From Micrasema longulum (lineage: Eukaryota; Arthropoda; Insecta; Trichoptera; Brachycentridae): a stretch of DNA of 64,000 nucleotides. The position numbers and the translations under genes were made by a program. The stretch lies in the NCBI GenBank assembly GCA_022494885.1, contig JAGVSM010003684.1:1-64000 (forward strand), given 5' to 3'. The notes under the pieces are model-generated. The model did not search any database. It was given only the letters and a program-made list of their open reading frames with translations, and was not told where the DNA came from. The stretch's first letter is position 1; each line of letters starts with the position of its first letter. Below, one piece after another: positions 54,611 through 64,000 of this stretch.

Positions 54611-55120
54611 TTCTATCCTATTTTATTTTATCAATGTTTACTGAATATTGTGCTGCGTCTGCAGCTAATAAATCATGTATTTTTGTCTTGTAAGGATGGG
54701 AAGCGTAATGTGAGATGTATACGATCTTTAAAACTAGACATTGGTTTTTTAGTTATTAATTATTGTTATCTAATTATGAATCGCGTTTTTAATTTCTAAG
54801 ATTTCCAAGTTATCTAATTTTAATATTTTACTATCTGAACTAAATTACGAACAAAAAATTATCAAGTTCTTTACTTGATTTGAGCTGAAATTGCTGACTG
54901 AATTGAAACTGAAGTATGTTAATCACCTTAATCAATTGTTCCTTTTTAACATATTTTAATATTTCTTTTTTTAATTACAAAATTTTGAGTGCATCGAAAA
55001 TTCTATCCATGTACGAGTATGTTAGTTCATCCCCACGACAAAATTCCTCATTTATTGATTCCGCGAGACTTCTGAAGACCTCCATGAGCAATTGAAAGGG
55101 TAATATGAATTTCCTTTCAG

Positions 55121-55389
55121 CATCATCATCATCATCATTCCCTTTCTGAACATAATGGTGCATAGGGCACTGCATTGGTACACTAACCGCAACGTGTCTT
55201 GATCATTTTTGTAACATGAAAGTAAGATGAGCAGTCTTACGCTTAAGGTACCAGTCTAGGGACTATGAAATATTCTAGTGTAAAAACACCCTTTAAAATA
55301 AATATTTCATATCGACCATGTCGGAAATCAAACCCGAGACCTATTGCGTGGTAGGCAAATGTACTGACCATTATACCACGAGGCCTACA
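55121..55389 (-). mobile_element. SINE-A copy, near full length
   Basis: From a (CAT)n end (55121) through GCATAGGGCACTGCATTGG, TACATGAAAGTAAGATG-type body (ACATGAAAGTAAGATGAGCA) and AGTCTTACGCTTAAGG to the head, which on the minus strand is GTAGGCCTCGTGGTATAATG (A box) and TCTCGGGTTTGATTTCCGA (B box, two changes). Confidence 0.85.
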
Positions 55390-55639
55390 ATATTATATAA
55401 TTATTTTCTTCAGCTAATGAAATTTTACTATACTGCCATCATGCGATGGTGAATGAGATAATAACATTATTTTTAAAATACCGAGTAGAGAAAATAACAT
55501 TGCTTTACGTTTGAATTTTTTTTCGTTTTATTTTTCTAGTTTGAAATTCGGTGCAAAGAAAAAAACCTTAGAATTGATGTGTATTATCCATAAATATTTT
55601 ATATTCAAATATCTTCATTTCAATTTTTGTTAATAGTGA

Positions 55640-56394
55640 AAATTACGAATAAAAATTTGTGTAAATATGAAGAAGTTATAATCGATGATTTAAAGATACC
55701 AATAATAAGACCTATCTTTAAAGCAGGGGACCACAGGGCGTTTACTAACTACAGACCTATAGCCATCCTTTCGTGTATATATAAAATAATCGAAAGAGCT
55801 ATTGTCAGCCATATACAGTCCTTCTTAGGTGAAAATAAGATCATAAACTCAATTCAATATGGATTTCAAAATCACAAAAGTACTTCAATACTACTGTCTA
55901 AATTTACTGATGAAACAAATACTTAAATAAAGGAAAGTACGTGGGTGTACTTTTTATCGATTTTAAATAGGCATTCGATACCCTGGATCATCAAACCTTG
56001 GCAATAGCAATGGATGAATGTGGGATACGAGGACCATTAAAAATGTGGTTCCAAAATTATCTACAAAATAGAAAAATACTAAGTAAAATAACAAGTCAAG
56101 ATAAATGACGAACTAAGTGATCCAATCACCTCAAATACTGGTGTGGCCACGGGCTCGATATCAGGACCAGTTTGCTACATAATGCAGGTAAATAGTCTTC
56201 CTAATGTTATTAAAAAATGTACTGACGACACTTGCATCTTGTGCGCTGACAAAGATCTTACACATGTTGAGAAAAATATTCAATCGGACTTAAACAATAT
56301 CATGAAATGGGCTCACGATAATGGGATAATACTAAACATAAATAAAACAAAAGTGATGCTTATTCATTCTACACAAACAAGTTACTTTTTTTAA
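55640..56394 (+). pseudogene. CR1/Jockey-like LINE reverse transcriptase, mutated active site
   Basis: Plus frames give IIRPIFKAGDHRAFTNYRPI, AILSCIYKIIERAIVSHIQS, IQYGFQNHKSTSILLSKFTD, then GVLFIDFK-stop-AFDTLDHQTL, AIAMDECGIRGPLKMWFQNY, TGVATGSISGPVCYIMQVNS, KKCTDDTCILCADKDL and MKWAHDNGIILNINKTKVML. All palm motifs are present in order, but the catalytic Y-A-D-D reads C-T-D-D (56218-56229), the D-K-AFD motif holds a stop, and there is at least one frameshift near 55926. Endonuclease and C-terminus are missing. A dead copy. Confidence 0.85.
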
Positions 56395-56777
56395 ACTTTA
56401 ATTTTGTTGCTATGTGTTTTTAAGATTTTTTTCAATTTTTATGTAAACATTATTTATTTATTTATTAAGGAAATCATACAGTCTTTGTTTAAATACAAGG
56501 TACAAAAGAACAAATAAAAAAATTAAGACCAATTACAGATTTCACACTAATTTATTATGAATGCAGGACGAGAAGGAAAAAATAACTGAATCCTAAAAAA
56601 GTAAAAATATGAATATTAAATAAAAAGTACATAAAAGGGAGACATTGTATAGCTCCAACTCTACTTTCCTCCCCCTCTCTCTGCTTCCATGAACATTTAT
56701 ATTTTTTTGTAAAAATTCACGATCAACAATAATTAATTAGATGTAGGTAGTAGATGTACATACGAATAAGTATAAAT
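56395..56777. other. No gene; possible minus LINE end
   Basis: TTTATTTATTTATTAAGGAA at 56455 could be an AATAAATAAATAAA tail on the minus strand. Nothing coding is readable. Confidence 0.3.
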
Positions 56778-56962
56778 TAAGAGTTGAAATTAAAAATTTA
56801 AATTAAAAGTAAAAGTTAAAATTAAAATTAAAAGTTCAAATCAAAATTAAAGTTAAAAGTTTAAATTAAAAGTTAAAATTAAGAATTAAAATTACAAAGT
56901 TAAAATTGGATGATAAAATTAAAAGTCAAATTAAAAATCGAAATTCAAGCAAGAGATAAATT
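56778..56962. repeat. Degenerate AAAATTAAAAGTT minisatellite
   Basis: About 185 bp of imperfect repeats of a 6- to 13-bp unit (AAAATT, AAAAGT, TTAAAATTAAA variants). No coding or structural signal beyond the period. Confidence 0.85.
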
Positions 56963-57204
56963 TAAAATGTCTTTAACAGATCTGATAAAAATATGGTATT
57001 TACAATGTAATATGTCGATCTCACTAAAACTGTCATCATAGGTAATCTGTATTCTTCGAAGAGTGCTATTTTATTTTGTATTGTGTTACCAAAATATGTA
57101 ATGAGAGAAATCCCTGCAAAAAAACTGCTTTTGCAGTTCGGCGGGAATCAAATAATTGTTTAAAATAATGCTTATGTAAAAAGATTCAATGAAATAATTT
57201 TTAA

Positions 57205-57292
57205 AAAATATAAATTTTATTGATGATGTAATTCACCGCTGTAATTGGGCCTCCTGGCCTGTTTTGGTGCAAAAATAAAATAAATAAAAAAA
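57205..57292 (+). mobile_element. SINE-C 3' part
   Basis: TGATGTAATTCACCGCTGTA, ATTGGGCCTCCTGGCCTGTT, TTGGTGCAAAAATAAAATAA. It is the sharpest copy of the SINE-C 3' module. The head is lost, although GGCGGGAATCAAA at about 57140 may be a separated B-box remnant. Confidence 0.75.
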
Positions 57293-58260
57293 ATATGGTC
57301 ACGCACACGTAAGTAAATATTTAAATGGACTGTATACTACTTTAAATGAGTTTATTTCGTAATGATTGCTTGATTTCGGCTTTGTGCGTTGTATTAAAAT
57401 ATAAAAGTCAATTTGTAAATGTATTTTTTACATTAAAAGACTGATAACGAATTGAAACTAGCGAACCTTGATGAATATCTAATTGCTGATCAAGTAATGT
57501 AATGGAACTATCAACAATTGTATTAAACATTATTAATTTAACGTATATAAAGATAATTCTTATGTGCGTTATATTTTTAATGAATAAATTCCTTATAAAT
57601 CCTGGTATCAGGCCTACACAGCACATATTTGTATAATATATTCGTACAATAAACATATTATAGTAATATTGGGTCCGGCAATACCTGGGATATCTCGTAA
57701 TAACGTCGCGAGTAAATATCTTTATGTAACTGTTTATCACCTTTACGAGTAAAAGAATGGCCATGGAGTATCAATAAGGTGAACAGGTGATGTATGAGGT
57801 AAAGATTTCCTTCTTACAGCGCCTGAAATATTACTTGAAAAGCTCGGCAGCCGACGAATACATTTGTTTACATTGACATTTTATAACGAAAATAATGTCC
57901 TCTCTGTGGGTAGATAAATTGCGGTTTATATAAATTGTTTTATGGTAAGAACTGATTGAAATATCAAAAAATATTATACGTACCCAGTTATGTTCTTATT
58001 TCATTCTTAGTCAGTAATATAATGACTTCTGTTGTTGTTCGCGATTGCGTAGGAAACCTTTCAAATTAAAATTATTTGGCAATATATTTTGTAAGCGAAA
58101 TCAGATTTTCTGCAAGCGAATTTGTCTACGATTCAAGAGGTCTCAATGTCGGTTCCTGACATTAAATTAACAAATTATTTTATACTCCAGTATTTCATAG
58201 TCTCTGAGAAAACGTAAGACTAAGGCATTAGGCTGTCAATTTTTTCTTCCTATTTATTTA
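57293..58260. other. No gene recognised
   Basis: A 118-codon minus frame (57408-57764) is open but has no domain that I recognise and has AT-driven composition; I leave it uncalled. Confidence 0.3.
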
Positions 58261-58262
58261 TA

Positions 58263-58625
58263 CCGGGTGTTCTTTAAACCCTGTCACATCCGAAACCACA
58301 ATGATCAATATGGGCAAGAATACATATATGCATATTTAAAAAAATATTTAAAACAAAGAAATTTATTTACTTTACTTTTTACAAAGTATTTTTTACTTCT
58401 GCAGGGGAGAAATGAGGGGAGCACGGTGCAGTATAAGATTCCCCCCTCCCCCTCCCTTTGTATAAACAAAGGAACCCTGCAGAAGTAAGCAACCATTTGC
58501 TTTTTTGATATTTTATTTTTTAAATTTTTGTTCGTTCTAAAAAATTATTTTATTGTGCCAATATGTCTTTTTGCTCATACTGATCATCATGGTTTCGGAT
58601 GTGACAGGTTTTAATGAACGCCCTG
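58263..58625. mobile_element. TA-flanked MITE with nested inverted repeats
   Basis: The outer ~55-bp inverted repeats match from CCGGGTGTTCTTTAAACCC (left) to the inverse of GGTTTTAATGAACGCCCTG (right), including TGTCACATCCGAAACCA on both arms. Flanking TA on each side (58261-58262, 58626-58627) fits a Tc1/mariner-type duplication. A second inverted pair, TTACTTCTGCAGGG (about 58392) and CCCTGCAGAAGTAA (58476-58489), lies inside. No transposase frame. Confidence 0.85.
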
Positions 58626-59575
58626 TATATACGCCCAAGGGACATGTGTACAAATAGAAAATTATTATAAAAGAAAGCAGAAAGACACAATGGTAAATGG
58701 TAAACTTGGTTGGAGTGGAAACGGGAGAGAGGTGTTTATAATTTAATTTGATTCAATGATCGTATGAAAGAAGACAACTTGTTATCAAACAAATTAAGAC
58801 TGGTATGTTTGTTTGTTGAGATGCAAACTTACCATTCTCCTTTAGAGGACTTGACAAGGTAAAGAACGCTCGGCGTTGGAGTGAGGGGCCTAAAAGATGC
58901 CTGCAGGGCCTCCTTGGGGAAGGGGTCTGAGACTATCTGCTGCATCATTCATACAAGAAATAATCGATATTAAACGTTGCGATTGGTCTATTGATTCAGT
59001 ACCCTGTGCACCAAATGCACAAGAAAAGAATGATTAGAATAAATGTATACAAATAAAATTAATGAACCGAATATACGCAACTTTTTATTTGGAGTATGAG
59101 TTTGCAGCGTCCGATTGTCAATTTTTTTAATGATGTTGGTATACATACCCTGAAATATGCTAAAATTTTCAGCTGTATTCATTGTTTACTTTGTCTGTGG
59201 CAGCCGCTTAGGTTAGACGTATTTTTATAAGCTCGGCGATTTTCGTTTGTTAAAAAAAATGGATTAAAGAATTTGTAAAAAAATAAATAAAGTGTTTTAA
59301 AAAATTTGTAAATCAGACTCCCCAAACCCGCGAAATTTAAAAATTCCTGTTATTTTTTCACTATAAACAATATTTTTATTTACGCCTTTACAAAATTCAA
59401 AATTTTGAGTCCATTATTACTTTGTTGTAAATAACTGTAAAGAAACAGCAGCAAACCTTAGACCTGTAGAATTTTACGATACCACCAACGGCACCTCCAC
59501 GATTGGTTGATGTTAAATATATATAAAAATGATAGGGACCTACGGATTGTCATGTTTATATAATTATATACATAT
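58626..59575. other. No gene recognised
   Basis: A GC-richer spot at 58855-58935 (CGCTCGGCGTTGGAGTGAGG, CCTCCTTGGGGAAGGGG) is unassigned. Otherwise AT-rich. Confidence 0.3.
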
Positions 59576-59689
59576 ATCATCCTCATCATCCTGATAGTGC
59601 ATAAGGCACTGATTTAGTAAACCGAGTATCCCGACCATATGTTACATGACGATAAGTAGAGACCATCAGTTTTACGTAAAAAGTAGAGA

Positions 59690-59819
59690 CCAGGGCTGGT
59701 ATTCCAAACGCTCTCACAGCCGAAGAAAAACCATTTATCTGGTGTATTTTGTAAATAAATAAAGTGGTTGCTAAAGTGTTTTCTATGGCCACGAGAGTGG
59801 TTCAGAAAACCACCTCAGG
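59690..59819. mobile_element. MITE of the GGTATTCTGAAC family inside SINE-A
   Basis: Ends CCAGGGCTGGTATTCCAAAC and GGTTCAGAAAACCACCTCAGG are inverses; subterminal CTCTCACAGCC / GGCCACGAGAG also pair. The host SINE resumes immediately after it. Confidence 0.85.
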
Positions 59820-59874
59820 ACAGTGAAATATCGCAGTGTAAAATTGCCTTCATATAAATATTATATGTACAATG

Positions 59875-60075
59875 TTTTTTATTTTTTAACACATAAAACA
59901 CAATACTTCGGTTCTTATGATTTACGTGCCCAAATATTTTAATTTTGGGCGCCATTTTCAACGAGTTGTACACAACTCACTATTTTTAAATCGGAATCAA
60001 GTTATGATAGAGTGGAGTTCGAACGTAGGAACACTAGCCACAGAACCACAACCCAGTACAAACTAAGCCAATAAA
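59875..60075 (-). mobile_element. SINE-B inserted into SINE-A
   Basis: Poly(A) end at the left (T-run 59875-59880), body TTATGATTTACGTGCCCAAA, GTTGTACACAACTCAC, B-box region GAGTGGAGTTCGAACG, head TAGCCACAGAACCACAACCC on the plus strand. The flanks GTACAATG (59867-59874) and GTCGACATTG (60080-60089) look like a diverged target-site duplication of the host SINE sequence. Confidence 0.8.
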
Positions 60076-60149
60076 ATAGTCGACATTGCCGGGAATCGAA
60101 CCGGGACCTCCAGCATAGTAAGCGAACATGCCAACCACAACACTTATAT

Positions 60150-61454
60150 CCACTCGATTTTTTTCTCCACCTTCCTTCGTTCTACCTTCGAGACACTGAC
60201 TAATTCTGGATTCTAATTCTATTTTACTTACAGAACAGGTATATTTTATTCGCCCGGACGCGATCCCAATCTTATTTTATAAAAAAAGAACTATCTGCTT
60301 TATATTCAGAGTTGTTTCAACATACCTTCAAAAAAATAAAAACAATTGGCTTATTTATACATTTTCTAGACTATGACCATATTACAAAACAAAGCATTAA
60401 AAAATATTTTGTAAAATAAGCGATACACCAGTGTAAATCCGATGTTAAATTAATTAAAATTACTTGCATATTAACCAAATAATATTTTGCAATACGATGG
60501 TATTTGTATATGATATTAATTATTCTAAAAAAACACAGAATTTTGAAAAAAAATAATCAAAGCCAACCAACCAGCGTGAACATGATCACAATACCGGAGA
60601 AAAGGTCAAAATCAGATTACCATTCAAATGGCGAAGTCACAAAATTAGATTTTATATATGGCAGTAAAAAAATATTTTGGTGTAGGAAAAAACATTTGTG
60701 AAGAAAAAAAAACAAAATTCAAGCAGGAGATTAAGAAATATGTGGAAATATAAATGTGTACATTGTTATTATTATAGCATAATAAGAATATGTTTAAAAA
60801 ATAAACTAATGCATGTAAACAAAATACATTTTAATATAGTTTTTATGTGTTTATTTTAATCGTGACACTCATTTGTTAACGGGAAAAAAACAATTTCAAG
60901 TTGTATTATGTACAGAAGACTTTTGTAATGTTATTTTTACAATGATAAGTAATACGCAACATTTAAAAAATTCTTACAACAAAATATTGTAAAATAAGTA
61001 TTGTACTCGTATTTAGAGAACATAACAAAATGAACGTGTTTTATTGAATACATAGCAACACGCAAAAACCACCTATAAAGCACGACATTCGGGTGACAAA
61101 ATTATTTAATCTTATTTACAGTTTAGGAGCATTACAGAGGAAACCGCCCAACGTTATGTCCAATTTTGAAATGATACGAATAAAAACGAAACTAGTAAAA
61201 TTATTTTATTACCACTAATCCTCCTACTTGCTATTTTATGGGATTGACCATCGGCACAATAGCAGGTATATCAGATTTGTATTCGAGGTCTTAACTACTG
61301 CATTTTTAGAAGACGACAGCCATAAATTACGATTGTCAAGCCCAAAGGAATTTGTTGTTTTACCTTGAACAAATTTTTATAACCAAGCGCATTTTTACGA
61401 TTTTTTCATTAATGTTGTTAGTGCAAAATGTTTTTTTTCGATTTTGCTAGAACA
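60150..61454. other. No gene recognised
   Basis: AT-rich. A 65-codon plus frame at 60504-60701 is not recognisable. No repeat or inverted pair noticed. Confidence 0.35.
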
Positions 61455-62200
61455 ATCATTTAAATCATTCCTTTTCCGCGCCTGTAGCTCAATCACAAAT
61501 AACTATCGACGTGCTTAAAAACATGCTAAGCATTTGAGCGATCACAATGAACAATAATGAACATGCTTAAGTTATCGCATTCATTAGTCAACGCTTCGTG
61601 TCGGTTTGTTTTTTGTTTTCCTCGTAAATAAATACAGTTCACTGGCAAAAAATCGCCGATTAGTATAAAAAAAAAATACAATATATTGCATTTGCAAAAT
61701 AGTAAGGAGTATCTAATACAAAAAAGTGCAAATTAAATTACAATTACTATGGCGACTGCTTTTCTTGACATTTGGTTTGCCAACCGCCGGCTGAATACAA
61801 TAAATAGCATGATAAATAATAAATAAATAAAAATATCAGTTTTGGAATATTTTCCATATTTACACCGATGAAATTCAAATATGTGATTGCGCAGCAGGAT
61901 TATACGTCGCGAAACATAAATATTTTGACATTTAATATTACGTTTTCACGGATGTGATCGCAAATACGATAAACAACCATGGTGAGAAATTGTTTTCACG
62001 TCGCTTATTAGCTCGTCGATAGTTATTTGTGATTGAGCTTCTGATGGTACACAAACCGCAGTGTATCTTGATCGTTTTTGTTCAATGAAGGTAAGATGAT
62101 TAGTCTTACGCTTCAGGTACCAGTCCAGGGACTACGAAATTTTCTAGTGTTAAAACACATTTCCAAATAAATAATTAATGTCCGTAAAGTACGAGTATAT
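61455..62200 (-). mobile_element. SINE-A copy interrupted by a foldback element
   Basis: The SINE 3' end AATCATTCCTTTTCCGCGCC TG lies at 61463-61484 and continues CTGATGGTACACAAACCGCA, GATTAGTCTTACGCTTCAGG, TACCAGTCCAGGGACTACG from 62041. The SINE words CCGCACCTGATGG are rejoined exactly if the element at 61485-62040 is removed. The tRNA-like head is missing beyond 62190. Confidence 0.8.
61485..62040. mobile_element. MITE with ~26-bp terminal inverted repeats
   Basis: AGCTCAATCACAAATAACTA followed by TCGACG at the left end is the exact inverse of CGTCGATAGTTATTTGTGATTGAGCT at the right end. A 3-bp CTG is repeated at both borders (61482-61484 and 62041-62043). A second, looser inner pair is GAGCGATCACAATG / TGTGATCGCAAATAC. 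The 556-bp interior has no transposase. The superfamily is not assigned. Confidence 0.85.
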
Positions 62201-62462
62201 CTGATTTATTGTTCGTTTTATTTTTTCAAAATTAATACAGTAAAACTTCAATTATCCGTATTAATGAGTGCTAGATTTTATTTCTTTTGCAACAACGAAT
62301 CGGAATTACATGAAAAACTTGCTTAAACATGTCCAGCATAGTTAATGGCACAATTCAATTAAAATTAAAAACATCTCCTTTATTTATTTCCTGATAACAA
62401 TCCGGGTGTTTGGCAATCCGGATGACTGAAGTTCGGATAAACGGAGTTCTACTGGATAGATA

Positions 62463-62578
62463 TTTTTTTTTTTTGTACAATACATAAAAATAAATATTTG
62501 CGTTGTTACGATTTACCCAAACGTATCTATTTTGGGGGCATCTTCAAGGATTTGTGAGTAATTTACTATTAAAAAATG
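62463..62578 (-). mobile_element. SINE-B 3' part
   Basis: A T-run (poly(A) on the minus strand), TTTGCGTTGTTACGATTTAC, CCAAACGTATCTATTTTGGG and GTGAGTAATTTACT match the SINE-B body; the head is absent. Confidence 0.7.
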
Positions 62579-62597
62579 GGGACCTAGATGTTGAGAG

Positions 62598-62650
62598 ATT
62601 ATTTATATCTACCAGTTTCGAGACGCACCAATTTCTTTTAGGAAACATAT
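62598..62650 (+). repeat. Core fragment of GTTTCGAGACG repeat
   Basis: TATATCTACCAGTTTCGAGA and CGCACCAATTTCTTTTAGGA follow the order of the 42618 reference copy. Short. Confidence 0.45.
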
Positions 62651-62659
62651 TACCTACCT

Positions 62660-62925
62660 CATCATCATCATTACTCCCTTCCCGCACCTAATGGTGCATA
62701 GGACACTGCATCGGTACACCGATCATAGCGTATCTTGATCATTTTTGTTACATGAAGGTAAAATGATCTGTCTTACGCTTCAGGTACCAGTCCAGGTACT
62801 ATGAAATATTCTAGTGTAAAAACACCTGTTTAAATAAATATTTTATGTCAACCGTATCGGGAGTCGAACCCGAGACCTCTTGCACGGTAGGCAAACGCGC
62901 TGACCACTACACCACGAGGCCGACA
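62660..62925 (-). mobile_element. Intact SINE-A with 11-bp target-site duplication
   Basis: Flanked by perfect ATTACCTACCT at 62649-62659 and 62926-62936. The head on the minus strand folds as a cloverleaf: GTCGGCC pairs with GGTTGAC (with G-U), A box TGGTGTAGTGG and B box GGTTCGACTCC are consensus, and the T-arm TCGGG/CCCGA is perfect. The anticodon-position loop CTACCGT gives ACC, so a tRNA-Gly-like source is possible. The body ends in (TGA)n. Reference for the family: copies at 281, 9415, 11235, 14330, 33648, 49140, 55121, 59576 and 61455. Confidence 0.95.
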
Positions 62926-63639
62926 ATTACCTACCTACTCTAACATTTATTTTTTCATATTTGCACTAGTAGTATAAATATATTCGTAAATAGTTCGTAA
63001 ACGATAGGTACACGATATAAAGAATGGATGTCTTTCTGTTTTAAAAAAAATTACAAAAAGACTGTTATTTCCAAACTAATTGAACTCGAAAAAAATGCAT
63101 GGGGATGGAGGATGGATGGAATTATTTCCAACGATAATTTAACATTGATGAAAATCATATAAGATAATATAAAACAGTATGACTATTTAAATTAAACGGG
63201 TTCTTTAATATTTATAAGTTTATTTCAATGTCCAAGAGGTTTGAAAACGTTGAAACGTTATATCTCAAAACTTTTTTTTGACATTTATCCATTATATACT
63301 GTAGGTACCCATCAAATGTAAAGCCAGTGAAGAGACCGGCGCATTCCGAAACCGGTCGACATTCACAAAAATTCAGCAACAATTCATTGAACGATTGTTT
63401 TCTTTTCTGTTCCGAGTAAAATAAAATCAATGCATCGTCAAAGGTACGAGATAATAAATTCGAACATTTAAATTGACGAGTTCAACGGCTCGGATCGTGA
63501 AAGGGCGCGAACAATCGAAATATGGAATTATTATGAATAAATAAATAAATTCCACACTTCCGTTAGACAGGTATACTTTACACCGGATAAACAAACCGAA
63601 CAATGCACCTGCCAATAGAAACAAAAAGCGTAATTATCG

Positions 63640-63765
63640 TAAGAAATGCCAGCATATGTGACACGGGCGTAACCTGTTAAGGCGTCACGCCCGCGCCCCC
63701 GCGATTCCGGGCACGCTCCCTTACCTAGTGCCCAGTGCCTAGTGCCTAGTGCCTGGTGCTTACTC
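63640..63765. promoter_or_regulatory. GC-rich patch with EGR-type site and 7-bp repeats
   Basis: Contains CGCCCCCGC (63694-63702, exact EGR/Stripe-type core), GGGCGT/ACGCCC inverted pair (63665-63692) and five tandem heptamers AGTGCC(C/T) at 63727-63761. No gene start is visible nearby. A cis-regulatory role is only suggested by motif and composition. Confidence 0.25.
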
Positions 63766-63894
63766 AACAAGTACTGAATATGCAAGTTAATAGTACAAGA
63801 AGTGCAAGGATAGACATCGCTGCTAGGGTTGCCAACAACATCAGTGAAAATTCCGGGACATGAAGCTCAAAACGAAAAAAAACACTCAACAATA

Positions 63895-63965
63895 TTTTCA
63901 TAATGTCCAAATGTTTGTAGACTGGATTTCACTCCCCAATGAGTTGTCAAGGTTGACATATTGTC
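63895..63965 (-). repeat. Shuffled repeat family, gamma reversed, partial
   Basis: TCATAATGTCCAAATGTTTG, TAGACTGGATTTCACTCCCC, AATGAGTTG is the complement of the first 60 bp of gamma. The CTCCCTAGGGAG palindrome is altered to CTCCCCAATGAG. The window ends soon after. Confidence 0.7.
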
Positions 63966-64000
63966 GGCCTTGACAATTTGTGTTTATTTATTTAAAGAAA

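Larger units (their letters stand above)
59576..60145 (-). mobile_element. SINE-A copy split by two later insertions
   Basis: Pieces in order: 3' part (CTCATCATCCTGATAGTGC, TTACATGACGATAAG, ACCATCAGTTTTACG) to 59689; body (GACAGTGAAATATCGCAGTG, TAAAATTGCC) 59820-59874; head 60076-60145, on the minus strand GTTGTGGTTGGCATGTTCGC and GGTCCCGGTTCGATTCCCGG. Interruptions are a MITE (59690-59819) and a minus-oriented SINE-B (59875-60075). Confidence 0.85.

Noticed and set aside
57408..57764. 118-codon minus-strand open frame
   Set aside because: Isoleucine/asparagine-rich in AT-rich DNA, no domain recognised, no splice or promoter signal nearby.

Overview
The window reads as AT-rich nuclear DNA from an insect, most likely a moth or butterfly. 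It has no operons, no rRNA genes and no convincing host protein gene. Its content is almost entirely transposon-derived: 5'-truncated non-LTR retrotransposons (LINEs), at least four tRNA-derived SINE families, Helitron ends and many foldback elements (MITEs). The lepidopteran assignment is an inference. It rests on Helitron 3' ends of the type hairpin + CTAG|T, on AGGTACCTACT-like tracts, and on LINE protein fragments that resemble lepidopteran RTE and Jockey/CR1-type elements. No database search was possible.

Layout. 0-10 kb: SINEs, three LINE tails, a nearly 0.95-kb long inverted repeat (7350-8285) and the first large copy of a shuffled repeat family (modules called alpha, beta and gamma here). 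10-20 kb: a truncated Helitron copy, LINE fragments at 13.2 and 18.1-19.0 kb, an unexplained GC-richer block at 13.86-14.22 kb and more SINEs. 20-30 kb: a mostly featureless stretch to 22.5 kb, then LINE fragments at 22.5, 23.7 and 24.4-25.5 kb, a near-perfect palindromic element at 24.05-24.27 kb, a Helitron end at 27.55 kb, and a clean LINE insertion with a 13-bp target-site duplication at 28.83-29.32 kb. 30-42 kb: LINE tails, a low-repeat island with regulatory-type motifs (32.6-32.9 kb), SINEs and a head-to-tail MITE pair at 41.3 kb. 42-52 kb: the densest LINE cluster, including a nearly open RTE-like reverse transcriptase end at 49.5-50.5 kb. 52-64 kb: a Helitron 3' end, a CpG-rich promoter-like island at 53.5-53.9 kb, a LINE reverse transcriptase with a mutated catalytic motif at 55.6-56.4 kb, a TA-flanked MITE at 58.3 kb, two nested-insertion loci (59.6-60.1 kb and 61.5-62.2 kb) and an intact SINE with an 11-bp target-site duplication at 62.65-62.94 kb.

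How the parts work together. The SINEs carry RNA polymerase III A/B boxes and must borrow LINE machinery. The poly(A)-type LINE tails repeatedly show a short hairpin just upstream of AATAAA/poly(A), a plausible reverse-transcriptase recognition structure. MITEs need transposases encoded elsewhere. The items most worth a second look are the alpha/beta/gamma family, whose modules are joined in different relative orientations at different loci; the 7350-8285 and 24048-24270 inverted repeats as possible hairpin-RNA sources; the paired covarying hairpins at 47.2/47.5 kb; and the promoter-like island at 53.5-53.9 kb.
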